DNA of 39,621 nucleotides from a virus, in the IMG/VR virus record IMGVR_UViG_3300042310_000167, positions 1-39,621 of that record. The stretch is one strand, 5' to 3'. This document shows positions 1 to 7,672 of this stretch, one piece after another. Position 1 is the first letter of the stretch. Each line of letters opens with the position of its first letter. The notes below the pieces were generated by a model. The model saw only the letters and a program-made list of their open reading frames with translations, was not told where the DNA came from and searched no databases. Both the position numbers and the translations under genes were made by a program.

Positions 1-1162
1 ATTGCAATCCCTTAGTAAACTGAGGGTCAAGTTCTACATTGCCACGCGCAAGTAATGAGTTGACTAACATTCGGTTGTCTTCTAACGATGGGTTAACGCT
101 TGGTACTAACATTTGATTGTTGCTGAGGTTAAACTTCTGTCGAATAACAACGTAATAGTTGAGGTTATCCTGCACCAATGCACTCGATGACTTGCCACTT
201 GCATCGCCAGTTACTTGGTAAAGTGCATTGCCATACTTAGACTTAATCACATCGCAAAGTTGGTAGATGTCGCTATTGGCTAACTTAATCGTTTCTTTAA
301 CTCTTATCGTTGATGGCGGCATAACTTGAAGCACTGAGCAACAAATAGGATTACGGTTAAAATCAAAACTAAGTATGATGGGCAGTTGTTTGTTAAGTTC
401 AACGGGCTTAAGGTGTTTAGTCGAATCGTAAGCATATGCCCAACGATTGCCATCCATATCGAAGTTAGTCCAATCGCCACCGATAAACTGCCTACGATAA
501 CGCTCATCCATACGTGACCAAACTTTACGCTGCTCATCAGTTACGAATGCATTATCATCTGGCATGGCTAACTGATAGTAAAACTCCTCACCTAACTCGC
601 CCTTTAAATACGGTATGTGTATTTCATCTTTAATCCACGTTTGAGTCGGATTAAATGTTGCTAATATCAAAGGTGTTGGCATTTTATCAATATACCAGGA
701 GCCAACACGCGAGCTGCCGATATTCCATAACTTCTTGCTTAACTCTTCAATTTGCTCAAAGTATATTCCGTTTGTTTCAAGTCCTAAGAAAGCATTTAAC
801 TCGGGGTCATGGCTTATGTTTTCAGCCATAAAGAATATCTTTGATTTGGTCTTAGTGTTTTCTAAGAAGTAGTTTGACTTATCGCGCGACCACCTAAAGT
901 GTGCTGAGCCATCGATAATCTTTTCAAATGTCGGTATGATTGTTTTTACTAACTTCGGAAAGTCAGAACGGATAACATGCCACTTGCTATTTGGATACAT
1001 TGAGGCCAAACGCAAACAGATCGTGGCGCAGATAAAAGACTTGCCACCACGAATTGCGCCACCATAAAGCAAGTTGCGCTTCTCTGTCGCGCCTTGTGCC
1101 GCTGCCATCGCTTGAATATAGAAATCATATTGCTTTGGGTTGGCTTGTAAATCAACGTTCAT
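1..1162 (-). CDS. terL: Phage terminase large subunit, module A (partial, C-terminus off the left edge)
   Basis: This is the ATP-driven DNA-packaging motor and nuclease that cuts and pumps phage DNA into proheads. I translated the minus strand from the ATG at 1162; the frame stays open for about 387 codons to the window edge. Visible motifs are a Walker A (GGAIRGGKS, about residues 34-42), a Walker B-like segment (IYFEQIEEL) and the start of the nuclease domain (ILSFDFN, with an acidic residue in the usual place). The start overlaps the stop of the upstream small gene (TAATG), which suggests translational coupling. It is not recognisably similar to the second large terminase at 33593-34792, so the two packaging modules have different origins. 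The gene is truncated by the window, not visibly broken. Confidence 0.9.
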   Translation of the reverse strand, partial: MNVDLQANPKQYDFYIQAMAAAQGATEKRNLLYGGAIRGGKSFICATICLRLASMYPNSKWHVIRSDFPKLVKTIIPTFEKIIDGSAHFRWSRDKSNYFLENTKTKSKIFFMAENISHDPELNAFLGLETNGIYFEQIEELSKKLWNIGSSRVGSWYIDKMPTPLILATFNPTQTWIKDEIHIPYLKGELGEEFYYQLAMPDDNAFVTDEQRKVWSRMDERYRRQFIGGDWTNFDMDGNRWAYAYDSTKHLKPVELNKQLPIILSFDFNRNPICCSVLQVMPPSTIRVKETIKLANSDIYQLCDVIKSKYGNALYQVTGDASGKSSSALVQDNLNYYVVIRQKFNLSNNQMLVPSVNPSLEDNRMLVNSLLARGNVELDPQFTKGLQ

Positions 1163-1521
1163 TAAATTTCAATCTTAGTGCCATCAGGCATCGTGACAGT
1201 TGATGGTGGGCGCGTGTCTGTGATGGTTGTTTCGGTTTTGGTTATTTGCTCCTCAATTCCGTTGTTTAATGTATCAATGGCCTTAGCATTGCCCATCTTT
1301 GCGTTGTTAAATAAACTATCGACATACTCCTCAAGGTTGTTTGAGCCAGTTAACTTTTCGATAATCTTTTGAGTAAGTAACTTTTCAGCGCGCTTAGCCT
1401 CCCATCCTTTACTCTTAGCTTCGGGGCTTGGTTGATTGGTAGTTGTAAATGGTGTCCCATCAACTGCTCCTTTAAACGGTTTTAATGGACGTTTTTTGGG
1501 CGTTTTGTCATCGGCTTTCAT
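1162..1521 (-). CDS. Putative terminase small subunit, module A
   Basis: A 119-residue, Lys-rich protein encoded directly upstream of the large terminase and coupled to it by a TAATG overlap. The position is that of a small terminase subunit, which recognises phage DNA and recruits the large subunit. The N-terminus is basic and probably disordered (KKRPLKPFKG), the middle is helical (residues about 35-90), and the C-terminal tail is Thr-rich. I see no diagnostic helix-turn-helix, so the call rests mainly on gene order. It is unrelated in sequence to the equivalent protein at 34795-35301, although the bases just upstream of both start codons are nearly identical. The start is an ATG only 4 bases after a TATCTTTG promoter box, so the mRNA is probably leaderless. 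Confidence 0.6.
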   Translation of the reverse strand: MKADDKTPKKRPLKPFKGAVDGTPFTTTNQPSPEAKSKGWEAKRAEKLLTQKIIEKLTGSNNLEEYVDSLFNNAKMGNAKAIDTLNNGIEEQITKTETTITDTRPPSTVTMPDGTKIEI

Positions 1522-1525
1522 AGCA

Positions 1526-1533
1526 CAAAGATA
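1526..1533 (-). promoter_or_regulatory. Leaderless promoter -7 box for packaging module A
   Basis: On the minus strand TATCTTTG lies 4 bases before the ATG at 1521. It matches the Bacteroidota -7 consensus TAnnTTTG. No good TTTG is visible at -33. Transcription would begin at or beside the start codon. The same arrangement occurs at 35306-35313 before the unrelated small terminase of module B. Confidence 0.55.
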
Positions 1534-1537
1534 AGAA

Positions 1538-1885
1538 TTATTTTAATAAGTTTAATATAAGTGATTGAAACTCATCAAGTGACCTTACGATGTGATATTG
1601 AAAACCATTACTCCTAACTAATGCTGCCCATTCCTTTTGCCCTGCTGATTGCGAACCATCAGATGTTTTGAATTCAATCATAAACGCTTTTGCATCATAG
1701 TAAAGCACCATATCACTTCTGCCAGCTATTAGACCTTTAGCCTTGTTTCTTGCACCATCAATTTTGTTTTTTGAATTGTTGAGGTTGTAACACAATAAAC
1801 CACGGTGTTGTGGGTAGGTGTTGTGAAACCATACGTAGCAATCACTTTGTATTTTATCCTCCGATTGCTTCTTTTCGTTTTGCAT
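1538..1885 (-). CDS. VRR-NUC domain nuclease, copy A
   Basis: A 115-residue single-domain nuclease of the VRR-NUC (PD-(D/E)XK-like) family, which occurs next to helicases in many phage replication modules and is associated with processing of structured DNA. The family layout is visible: an early acidic residue (E9), GRSD at 55-58 with the metal-binding Asp58, the EFK core at 71-73, and a conserved Gln at 83. Total length is normal for the stand-alone phage form. It overlaps the 3' end of the helicase gene by 32 bases, so the two are probably made together. Copy B at 35318-35665 differs at about 11 positions, mostly after residue 77. Its exact substrate in this phage cannot be read from sequence. 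Confidence 0.88.
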   Translation of the reverse strand: MQNEKKQSEDKIQSDCYVWFHNTYPQHRGLLCYNLNNSKNKIDGARNKAKGLIAGRSDMVLYYDAKAFMIEFKTSDGSQSAGQKEWAALVRSNGFQYHIVRSLDEFQSLILNLLK

Positions 1886-3344
1886 TCAACAAATTTACAA
1901 TAAAATCTTGATGCCACCTATTATTTTGCTTTTCATATTTTTTGCACCAAACAGATAGCTGCTCACCTGCCATTTTTACGGAATGGTAATGAGTTATTAT
2001 TGGCGAATGTTTTAACTCATACTGAATAATATGGTCGCAAATCTTGTGCAATACTGCGTATGGTTTCCATTTGCGTTCCTCTGCTAATTGAAACAAGTGT
2101 TGTGTAGGTATATTAATAGGTTTTTCTCTGGTTAGTTTTACAAGTTGTTTTATTTGCTCTTCTGCTTCTTGTGCTTTTTTCTCCTCTTCAAAATCGTGAC
2201 CACAACTTTCGCACTTTATTTTTCTTGTATGCTGAAGATGTCCACAATTTGGACATTCCTTAACCGGTGACATCCCAACACTTTTATTTTCTTTTTTAGT
2301 ACCATTTTTAAAATATGTTTGCCAATCAAAAAAATCGGTGTATTGGCCATGTCTTGCAGTATTTTTTCCCAAATCAATCACAGTAAAGTTGCTTTTGTTT
2401 TCGCTTAATCTTGATCCTCGGCCAATCATTTGGAGGTATAGTGATAAAGATTTGGTTGCTCTGTTAAGTATAATTGTTTCAATTGTTGGCTCATCAAATC
2501 CAGCAGTCAACACACCCACATTACAAATTATGGCATCAGGTTCTTGCTTAAACTTTTGCAAGATTTCAGCACGTTCTTTTTTTTCAGTTTCACCGGTAAT
2601 ACTATACACATTTAATCCCTCAAGTAATAAGGCAGAATAAACCGCATCGTTATGTTTTAGATTTACATTGAATATTAATGTTTTTTTACCTGCTGATAAT
2701 TTCCAATAGCTTTCAATCACATTGTTAACCATCTTTTCGCTGGAGTAAAATTCCTCCATTTCTTTCTCATCAAATTCACCGCCTTTAATTTTAAATTTTT
2801 GAGCTGCTACTAAATCAGATGCAAATCCGTAGGCATCACAGTTTAGTAAATAATTATTATCAATCAAATCGGTAATGGTAACTGGTTGCAATAGTTCAGC
2901 ATAATAATTTGCCAATGGGTATTCGTTTATTGGTGTTGCAGTTACTCCAAGCACTTTGCATTCTTGGTCTTGAAAGAATGGCATTTTCTTAAAGTTACCG
3001 ATGTGACACTCATCAATTATTGTTAACCCAAACTTAGGCAGTTTCTTAATTCTTCTTGCAACTGTTTCCACCATTCCGACATAATAGTTGTAGTCACTTG
3101 GTATGGCTTTTACTCCTGCTTCAATCAAGAAACACTTTTCACCCAAACTATTTTTAGCTTGTTGTAGTAATTCTTGTCTATGCACCAATATAAGCACACT
3201 TGTAATGTTTTCTGCATAGTGCCTTTTAGCGACTTCGCAAAAGGTAAAAGTTTTGCCACTTCCGGTTGGCATTTGTAGCGCGACATTCTTATTTTGATTG
3301 CTCTCAATTAATGTTATTGCGTTTTTTTGGTATTCTCTTAACAT
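1854..3344 (-). CDS. SF2 DEAD/DECH-box helicase with C-terminal zinc ribbon, copy A
   Basis: A 496-residue ATP-dependent superfamily 2 helicase. Walker A is MPTGSGKT at 25-32, the DECH box is at 111-114, the motif III TAT is at 135-137, and motif VI is QMIGRGSR at about 305-312. A zinc ribbon of two CxxC pairs follows (C364/C367 and C378/C381). It probably unwinds or remodels DNA during replication or recombination together with the overlapping VRR-NUC nuclease. I chose the ATG at 3344, not the in-frame GTG at 3371, because copy B begins at the equivalent ATG (37124) and the extra codons fall in the repeat-rich intergenic region. Copy B differs most near residues 160-175 and in the C-terminal 50 residues. 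Confidence 0.92.
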   Translation of the reverse strand: MLREYQKNAITLIESNQNKNVALQMPTGSGKTFTFCEVAKRHYAENITSVLILVHRQELLQQAKNSLGEKCFLIEAGVKAIPSDYNYYVGMVETVARRIKKLPKFGLTIIDECHIGNFKKMPFFQDQECKVLGVTATPINEYPLANYYAELLQPVTITDLIDNNYLLNCDAYGFASDLVAAQKFKIKGGEFDEKEMEEFYSSEKMVNNVIESYWKLSAGKKTLIFNVNLKHNDAVYSALLLEGLNVYSITGETEKKERAEILQKFKQEPDAIICNVGVLTAGFDEPTIETIILNRATKSLSLYLQMIGRGSRLSENKSNFTVIDLGKNTARHGQYTDFFDWQTYFKNGTKKENKSVGMSPVKECPNCGHLQHTRKIKCESCGHDFEEEKKAQEAEEQIKQLVKLTREKPINIPTQHLFQLAEERKWKPYAVLHKICDHIIQYELKHSPIITHYHSVKMAGEQLSVWCKKYEKQNNRWHQDFIVNLLNAKRKEAIGG

Positions 3345-3532
3345 GGTTACAGATTTTACAGATGTTAACACTTTTTTTTCAATCTGTAACTTAGTGGCAC
3401 TAAGTGGTTACAGATTTACAGATTTATATCATTTATTTAACTTACTATACATTATACACACACGCACACACACGCACACATTATTTTATACAGCGTAATT
3501 GAAATTCGCTTTTTATGTGTAATCTGTAACTT
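3345..3532. other. Intergenic region with TTACAGAT repeats, palindrome and CA tract (candidate origin or operator), copy A
   Basis: This 188-base gap separates the primase stop from the helicase start. The 8-10 base motif GTTACAGATT or its reverse complement occurs at 3346-3354, 3356-3363, 3381-3390, 3407-3416, 3415-3424 and 3521-3530, with another inside the primase gene at 3570-3578. A near-perfect palindrome (ACTTAGTG-G-CACTAAGT, 3389-3405) lies between two inverted copies, so the whole can fold as one long hairpin. A (CA)n-type tract lies at about 3458-3480. I see no TAnnTTTG promoter here. Iterated sites next to a primase-helicase suggest a replication origin; binding sites for a repressor are the alternative. 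Confidence 0.5.
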
Positions 3533-5644
3533 TTAGAACGTATCATTTTGATTTTCAATACTATAAGAGGTTACAGATCCTTTGATTTTTATCTCATAAG
3601 CACGAATTACCTTAGTTCCTACTTTCATAACTTGCTGAATGTAGCCACATTTTTTCAAAGCCTGCCCCATTCGTTTGGTGTTAGTTTTAAATGTTGGGTG
3701 TATTTTTTGCAGTTCAAGGATCACATCCGTGTTAGTCATTTTGCTTGTTGGGTCATTTTGGATGTGTCTATTAATTAATTCAACTTCACTCATTACCTCA
3801 ATGTTTTTTTCGTTGGCTTTATTTAAGTATTCGATTTCTCTTTTGGTTAAGAACCAAGCCTCTTTATCACTTTTCCATTCATTGTAAAGCTCAATAAATA
3901 GTTTATCCTTATCAATCTTCATATACGCATCAAAATCAAAGCTAATCAGGTTTATTGGTATTATTCTTCGGTTACCAGTAGGGTCATTAATTACCTCAGC
4001 ATCGTTTGAAGTTCCACCTAAAACAGCAAGGCGTAGCAGGTCTTCTGAAACTCTTCCGTATGGCATACGAATGGAAAATGTTTGCTGGCTGCTCATACGT
4101 TTTAATTTTGTAGCATCCTTTTTTGATTTGCCTCCAAATTCATCATCAACTATTAACCATTTTTTAGTCATTAAAATTTCAGAATCTTTGCCCTCATCCA
4201 AGTTGCTTTCAGCATAGAATTTACGCAAATCTTTCGGCAATAGGTTTCTATAAAATTCAGTTTTTTTGATTCCTTGTTCACCAGTAATCACTAAAATCAT
4301 TAACGAATAAGTGCCATAGGCTGAACCAATCAATCCTAATAACCATTTTTTTAAATAGGTATCTAAATAGTCATCAAAAGTGTATACCCCATCATTTTCG
4401 TATATTAGTTGCTCAATCTCAAAGCACTTTTTTAGCTTGTCAAATTCATTATCAGTTGTCAGATGTGAATTATTCTCAAACCAATTTTTAATCGGGTTAT
4501 AAGATATGCTATTGTCTTTATTTTGAATTAGGGTAAACACTTTGTCCTTTGAAATTCCATCATCAATTTTCTGCCAAACTTTGGTGTAGAAATTAGCCAA
4601 TATTCGATCGGTCATTTCCTCGCCATTGAATTCAAAGTTTCGTGTAATCTCGTTGAATTTTACATTGTTTAATTTGATAAGTTCAATGATTTCATCAATC
4701 TCTGTATTTTCTTTTTTTAGTTGAGGTTTAAGAAACTCATCGGCATCGGTTATATTTAATTTTTTTAGTTCTTCTTGGGGATTATCAGAAAGTTTAACAA
4801 TGCTCTTTATTTTTTCTGTCCTTTCCGATGTGGTGCTAATTCCTGCTTGCTTAAAAATATAATAAACTGATGCAATGCTGACACCAGTTCCGCTACGTTG
4901 CAAAGCTATATTGTAATCACGTTCTGCTTGCCTATGGGAATATTTTGGCGATGATTGGCATAGTGAATGAAAGTAGTTGCGACCACTTTCACTAAATTCT
5001 TGGGTCAAAGCAAAAGCAAGGCGAATGTAGTCTTCGTAGTTATCAAACAAATTCATTGGCGCAGCCTTTACCACCATCTCATCAAAATCAGTTTTAACAA
5101 CCACTGGCTTTGGCTTTGGTTTGTCTTTTTTCTTTAAGTAGGTCTTAAATTGTTTTGATTTCTTATTAATGTAGATGTCTGGGTCATATGACACAAAACG
5201 CAAACGAGATGTGTCCTTGCAAGACTTGTCCAGCACAATTGAAAACTGAACCATAAAGTAATTTTCAAGTGAAAGAAACGCATCCAAATGCCTTGTCCCA
5301 TCAATTTTTATAAATACTGCATACCCATTACCAGATAGTGAACGATGCACGGAGTAAACATATTCGTTGCGTTTTATTCTTTCAATATCAACTTCAGCAA
5401 TCTGGTCTTTTGCATCAATATCAAGACAAATGAAACCACTATGCTCAAGTAATTTATTAGCTGCCCTTTGCTTGAAGCTACCACTTGCAGTTACGCAAGT
5501 TGTTAACTCTTTTTGTGTTCGACCAGCACGAAAGTTTAGCACTTCATCTTGCCAGCGACCATTTTTAATCCCATCAAAATACTCATCAACTTCAATGCTT
5601 GCATCTGATTGGTTACTTTTTGCACTATTAAATACTGATATCAT
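3533..5644 (-). CDS. VirE/BT4734-type replicative primase-helicase, copy A
   Basis: A 703-residue multidomain replication protein. The N-terminus (about 1-170) resembles the BT4734/VirE_N primase-like domain, with an acidic strand FICLDID at 71-77. Residues about 187-265 resemble the PriCT helical domain. The C-terminal half is a VirE-type SF3-like ATPase: Walker A GEQGIKKT at 455-462, Walker B WLIVDDEF at 496-503, then GGTSND at 543-548 and TGNRR at 556-560. It probably makes primers and unwinds at the phage origin; no phage DNA polymerase is seen, so the host enzyme is likely used. I chose the ATG at 5644. The longer frame starts with a TTG at 5689 inside a conserved leader hairpin and would add 15 unlikely residues. 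Confidence 0.9.
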   Translation of the reverse strand: MISVFNSAKSNQSDASIEVDEYFDGIKNGRWQDEVLNFRAGRTQKELTTCVTASGSFKQRAANKLLEHSGFICLDIDAKDQIAEVDIERIKRNEYVYSVHRSLSGNGYAVFIKIDGTRHLDAFLSLENYFMVQFSIVLDKSCKDTSRLRFVSYDPDIYINKKSKQFKTYLKKKDKPKPKPVVVKTDFDEMVVKAAPMNLFDNYEDYIRLAFALTQEFSESGRNYFHSLCQSSPKYSHRQAERDYNIALQRSGTGVSIASVYYIFKQAGISTTSERTEKIKSIVKLSDNPQEELKKLNITDADEFLKPQLKKENTEIDEIIELIKLNNVKFNEITRNFEFNGEEMTDRILANFYTKVWQKIDDGISKDKVFTLIQNKDNSISYNPIKNWFENNSHLTTDNEFDKLKKCFEIEQLIYENDGVYTFDDYLDTYLKKWLLGLIGSAYGTYSLMILVITGEQGIKKTEFYRNLLPKDLRKFYAESNLDEGKDSEILMTKKWLIVDDEFGGKSKKDATKLKRMSSQQTFSIRMPYGRVSEDLLRLAVLGGTSNDAEVINDPTGNRRIIPINLISFDFDAYMKIDKDKLFIELYNEWKSDKEAWFLTKREIEYLNKANEKNIEVMSEVELINRHIQNDPTSKMTNTDVILELQKIHPTFKTNTKRMGQALKKCGYIQQVMKVGTKVIRAYEIKIKGSVTSYSIENQNDTF

Positions 5645-5750
5645 TTTATATAAATTAAATAAGCCCCTATCGAGATGCGCCACCGCCAAGAGGCTACATC
5701 AAGATAAGGGCTATGCTATTAATAATTTCTTTCAAGTTGGCGGTTATTTC
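5645..5750 (-). ncRNA. Structured leader of the primase gene with loop-complementary 5' segment, copy A
   Basis: Minus-strand RNA between the promoter at 5756-5787 and the primase ATG at 5644. The stem is AGCCCTTATC (5703-5712) with GATAGGGGCT (5662-5671), followed inward by GATG/CATC and possibly GCC/GGC. The apical loop contains TTGGCGGT (5682-5689). The 5' end carries ACCGCCAA (5737-5744), exactly complementary to those 8 loop bases, so a pseudoknot can form. The stem is followed by a U/A-rich run, so it could act as an attenuator. Copy B has only two substitutions in this region, one of them in an unpaired position. No match to a known RNA family is claimed. Confidence 0.55.
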
Positions 5751-5755
5751 GTTTG

Positions 5756-5787
5756 CAAATATAAGTAATAATTACTTAATCTGCAAA
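5756..5787 (-). promoter_or_regulatory. Promoter for replication module A
   Basis: Minus-strand TTTG (5784-5787), a 20-base spacer and TATATTTG (5756-5763) match the Bacteroidota -33/-7 consensus closely. The predicted start, about 5750, is just upstream of the loop-complementary segment of the primase leader. The -33 box lies in the 3' end of the Gp157 gene. Confidence 0.75.
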
Positions 5788-6266
5788 TTACGATGTGTTG
5801 CTATACTGCAACCAGTAACTTCAACACCATCCTTTAACGCTGCTTTAATAGCTATTTTATCTGCTTGTTCTGTTACCTTAACTACCTTGTATGCAGCAGG
5901 CAGTTGGTTGACATCATTTACCTCAACTGATTCCGATTTTCTAAAGTTAATCTTGACCAAAGGTGTTTTGATTTCTTCAATCTGGAATAAATCCATTGCG
6001 TGTTTGATGCGGTCTTTAAGGTATTCAGATGCCTTTTCACGTTGTTTTTTTGCTGCCTGCAATCGTTTAATTTCAGCATCAATAATTTCAACATCAGCAT
6101 CCATTTGTTTGATGACAAATGAATAGGCAACTGATTTGTTTTGCAACTGTTCTTCAGTAATGGCAAGTGCTTCCTCAAGAGAGGGGGTTAACTCACCCCC
6201 ATTCTCTATAAGTTCTTCTGCTAATTGATTGTAAGTTTGTTCGATTTGAAATATTGTAGTTTTCAT
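5772..6266 (-). CDS. Gp157-family phage protein
   Basis: A 164-residue protein matching the siphovirus Gp157 family. The family pattern is clear: an N-terminal helical part, a long charged coiled coil (about residues 50-95, with repeated IKRLQAAKKQREKA-like heptads), then the conserved IKTPLVKINFRKSESVEV strand region and a C-terminal part with D..AIKAALKDG..V.G. Members have been linked to phage resistance in streptococci and usually sit beside recombinases and SSB genes; the molecular role is not established. Here it is directly downstream of the RecT-like gene with a one-base overlap, so it is part of the recombination operon. Its 3' end contains the -33 box of the promoter for the primase. 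Confidence 0.85.
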   Translation of the reverse strand: MKTTIFQIEQTYNQLAEELIENGGELTPSLEEALAITEEQLQNKSVAYSFVIKQMDADVEIIDAEIKRLQAAKKQREKASEYLKDRIKHAMDLFQIEEIKTPLVKINFRKSESVEVNDVNQLPAAYKVVKVTEQADKIAIKAALKDGVEVTGCSIATHRNLQIK

Positions 6267-6940
6267 TAGTTTGCTGGTGTTAATTTAGTTTTCATTTCAT
6301 CTTTGGCTGCTAATACTCGTAGGTCTGTTTTTTGGTTAAGCGTTAACTTCTTCCATACCGCTTTAATTTCATCAAGTGAAACACACACTTGAATGTCATT
6401 GATAATCTCATCAATTGTTGTATCAACTTCGATGTGTGTAGCTTCTTCAGTAGTTACCACTTGCATCTCTTCTGGCACATAAACTGGACCACTAAATATG
6501 TCTGGGCAATACCATTTCACACCATTACTAATAGCCCTTGCAAATAACATATTCTTTGGAAACTTGTCAATATTTTTTGTAAGTGCTTTCCTTGCATCTT
6601 CGATAGTGAATGTGCTATTACCAATCTTTGTATTACCTTGATAGAAATCTATGCTGCAAACCTTTTCAGATGCCTCAACTACTCTGTAATCATACTTGCC
6701 ACTACCTTTAAGTCTTGATGCTATTAAACCAGCACCGATTGTTGGCTTTCCTTGAATTATATGGATGCCAGTCATCGCAGCGAAAGGAGGTATTCCGATT
6801 TCTTGCCCTGCTTGAATCTTAACTATTGCTTGCGCTGCTGATTTTGTGTCTGAAAACATTCCACTCTCTGCGAATGCTTTCGCCAAATTCATAAGTTCTG
6901 ATATTGGCAACTGTTGTACTACTGATACTTGTGTGTTCAT
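6266..6940 (-). CDS. RecT-like single-strand annealing recombinase
   Basis: A 224-residue protein resembling phage RecT-type annealing proteins. Typical elements are the helical N-terminus, SAAQAIVKIQAGQEIGIPP, AAMTGIHIIQGKPTIGAGLIA, SGKYDYRVVE and FPKNMLFARAISNGVKWYCPDIF, ending near residue 155. The C-terminal 70 residues are acidic and variable, perhaps a contact surface for a partner. Such proteins bind ssDNA and anneal complementary strands during phage recombination and replication. It lies between the DUF3127 ssDNA-binding-like protein and Gp157, the usual company. No partner exonuclease is adjacent; the VRR-NUC nuclease is the only nuclease seen near the replication genes. The ATG follows an A-rich leader without a Shine-Dalgarno sequence. 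Confidence 0.85.
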   Translation of the reverse strand: MNTQVSVVQQLPISELMNLAKAFAESGMFSDTKSAAQAIVKIQAGQEIGIPPFAAMTGIHIIQGKPTIGAGLIASRLKGSGKYDYRVVEASEKVCSIDFYQGNTKIGNSTFTIEDARKALTKNIDKFPKNMLFARAISNGVKWYCPDIFSGPVYVPEEMQVVTTEEATHIEVDTTIDEIINDIQVCVSLDEIKAVWKKLTLNQKTDLRVLAAKDEMKTKLTPAN

Positions 6941-6963
6941 TGTTATTATGTTTTTATGGGTTA

Positions 6964-7284
6964 TTAAAATGGTACTTCTTGATTATTACTTGGTGCTGCT
7001 TCCGTAAACGGATTACCATCCACTTTCCAGCACACAATCGTGTTAAAAACCTTAACTTCACCTTGTGGCGATGTCCACTCACGACCTCTGATGTTAATGT
7101 GCGCCTCAATGTCTTGACCTACTGAAAGTGAATCTGCAAGTGAGCAGGCTTTCTGTTGTAGTTCAATTGATACTATCTGTGGATACTGGTCTGCAGTAGT
7201 AAGTACTAATTCGCGTTTGCTGAACTTTCCATCACTAATTGTTTGCGTTGCGCCTATGCGCTTAATTGTGCCTTTGATTGTCAT
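6964..7284 (-). CDS. DUF3127 OB-fold protein (probable phage SSB)
   Basis: A 106-residue protein that fits DUF3127, an OB-fold family common in Bacteroidota phages and often annotated as single-strand DNA-binding-like. Recognisable parts are the KGTIKRI opening strand, the KRELVLTTADQYPQ strand pair, and INIRGREW followed by FNTIVCWKV. The C-terminus ends in EVPF, similar to the acidic hydrophobic tip of SSB proteins that recruits partners. It probably coats single-stranded DNA for the RecT-like protein encoded 23 bases downstream. The start is an ATG after a short A/T-rich leader. Confidence 0.8.
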   Translation of the reverse strand: MTIKGTIKRIGATQTISDGKFSKRELVLTTADQYPQIVSIELQQKACSLADSLSVGQDIEAHINIRGREWTSPQGEVKVFNTIVCWKVDGNPFTEAAPSNNQEVPF

Positions 7285-7296
7285 TTGATTTATTTA

Positions 7297-7617
7297 TTAA
7301 TTATGATTAGAATTATTATGTATTGTGTCGATTTTTGGAACGTGAAGAAATTGCGACAACACAATTGAGAGAAATGCATTGTTAGGGATGTAATCTTGCC
7401 CTGCTAAATCCATTTCATTAAAGCCAGCAGAAATAAGTGCATCGCATTTCTTAAGTATGTCGGCTGCATCTACTTCCTCGAATGAGGCTGCTATTTTACC
7501 ATCAGCCCAAAAGTAAAAGTGTTGGGAATCTGATTCGTGTTCAATTCTTTGATTTTGCTTATCGTTAAACCAAGTTGTCAATGTTGTAATTTGTTTTTTA
7601 ATGTGAATTGATTGCAT
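7297..7617 (-). CDS. Hypothetical early protein
   Basis: A 106-residue protein of unknown function just upstream of the DUF3127 gene. The middle contains FYFWADGKIAASFEEVDAADILKKCDALI, which looks like a small alpha/beta fold; the C-terminus ends in HNNSNHN. I recognise no catalytic motif. Short spacing (12 bases) and orientation place it in the recombination operon. The ATG is preceded by an A-rich leader similar to its neighbours. Confidence 0.7.
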   Translation of the reverse strand: MQSIHIKKQITTLTTWFNDKQNQRIEHESDSQHFYFWADGKIAASFEEVDAADILKKCDALISAGFNEMDLAGQDYIPNNAFLSIVLSQFLHVPKIDTIHNNSNHN

Positions 7618-7672
7618 TGTTAGTTTGTTTTTATTGGGTTAGTAATTGGGGGTGTTTAGCCCCCTTTGATTG

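Larger units (their letters stand above)
1522..5823. repeat. Replication module, copy A of a 4.3-kb direct repeat
   Basis: This stretch matches 35302-39621 in the same orientation, with the same gene order (VRR-NUC, helicase, primase-helicase, leader, end of Gp157). By eye the proteins are about 90% identical, with many synonymous changes and two or three short divergent patches. The offset is 33,780 at the left side and 33,798 at the right side because of small length differences. The match begins at the start codon of the two unrelated small terminases. The final 127 bases are identical in both copies. Confidence 0.95.

Noticed and set aside
3345-3371. A longer helicase starting at a GTG at 3371
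   Set aside because: Copy B starts at the equivalent of 3344 and has no such extension.
3458-3480. CA-rich tandem tract as a possible CRISPR or phase-variable repeat
   Set aside because: There are no spacers, it is outside coding sequence, and it is a plain dinucleotide-type microsatellite.
5645-5689. Fifteen extra N-terminal residues for the primase, from a TTG codon
   Set aside because: The codons lie inside the conserved leader hairpin, the TTG is in its loop, and an ATG follows at 5644.
5367-5768. A 133-residue plus-strand frame opposite the start of the primase gene, conserved at 39165-39566
   Set aside because: Its conservation follows from the primase coding on the other strand and from the conserved leader; it has no promoter and an unlikely composition.
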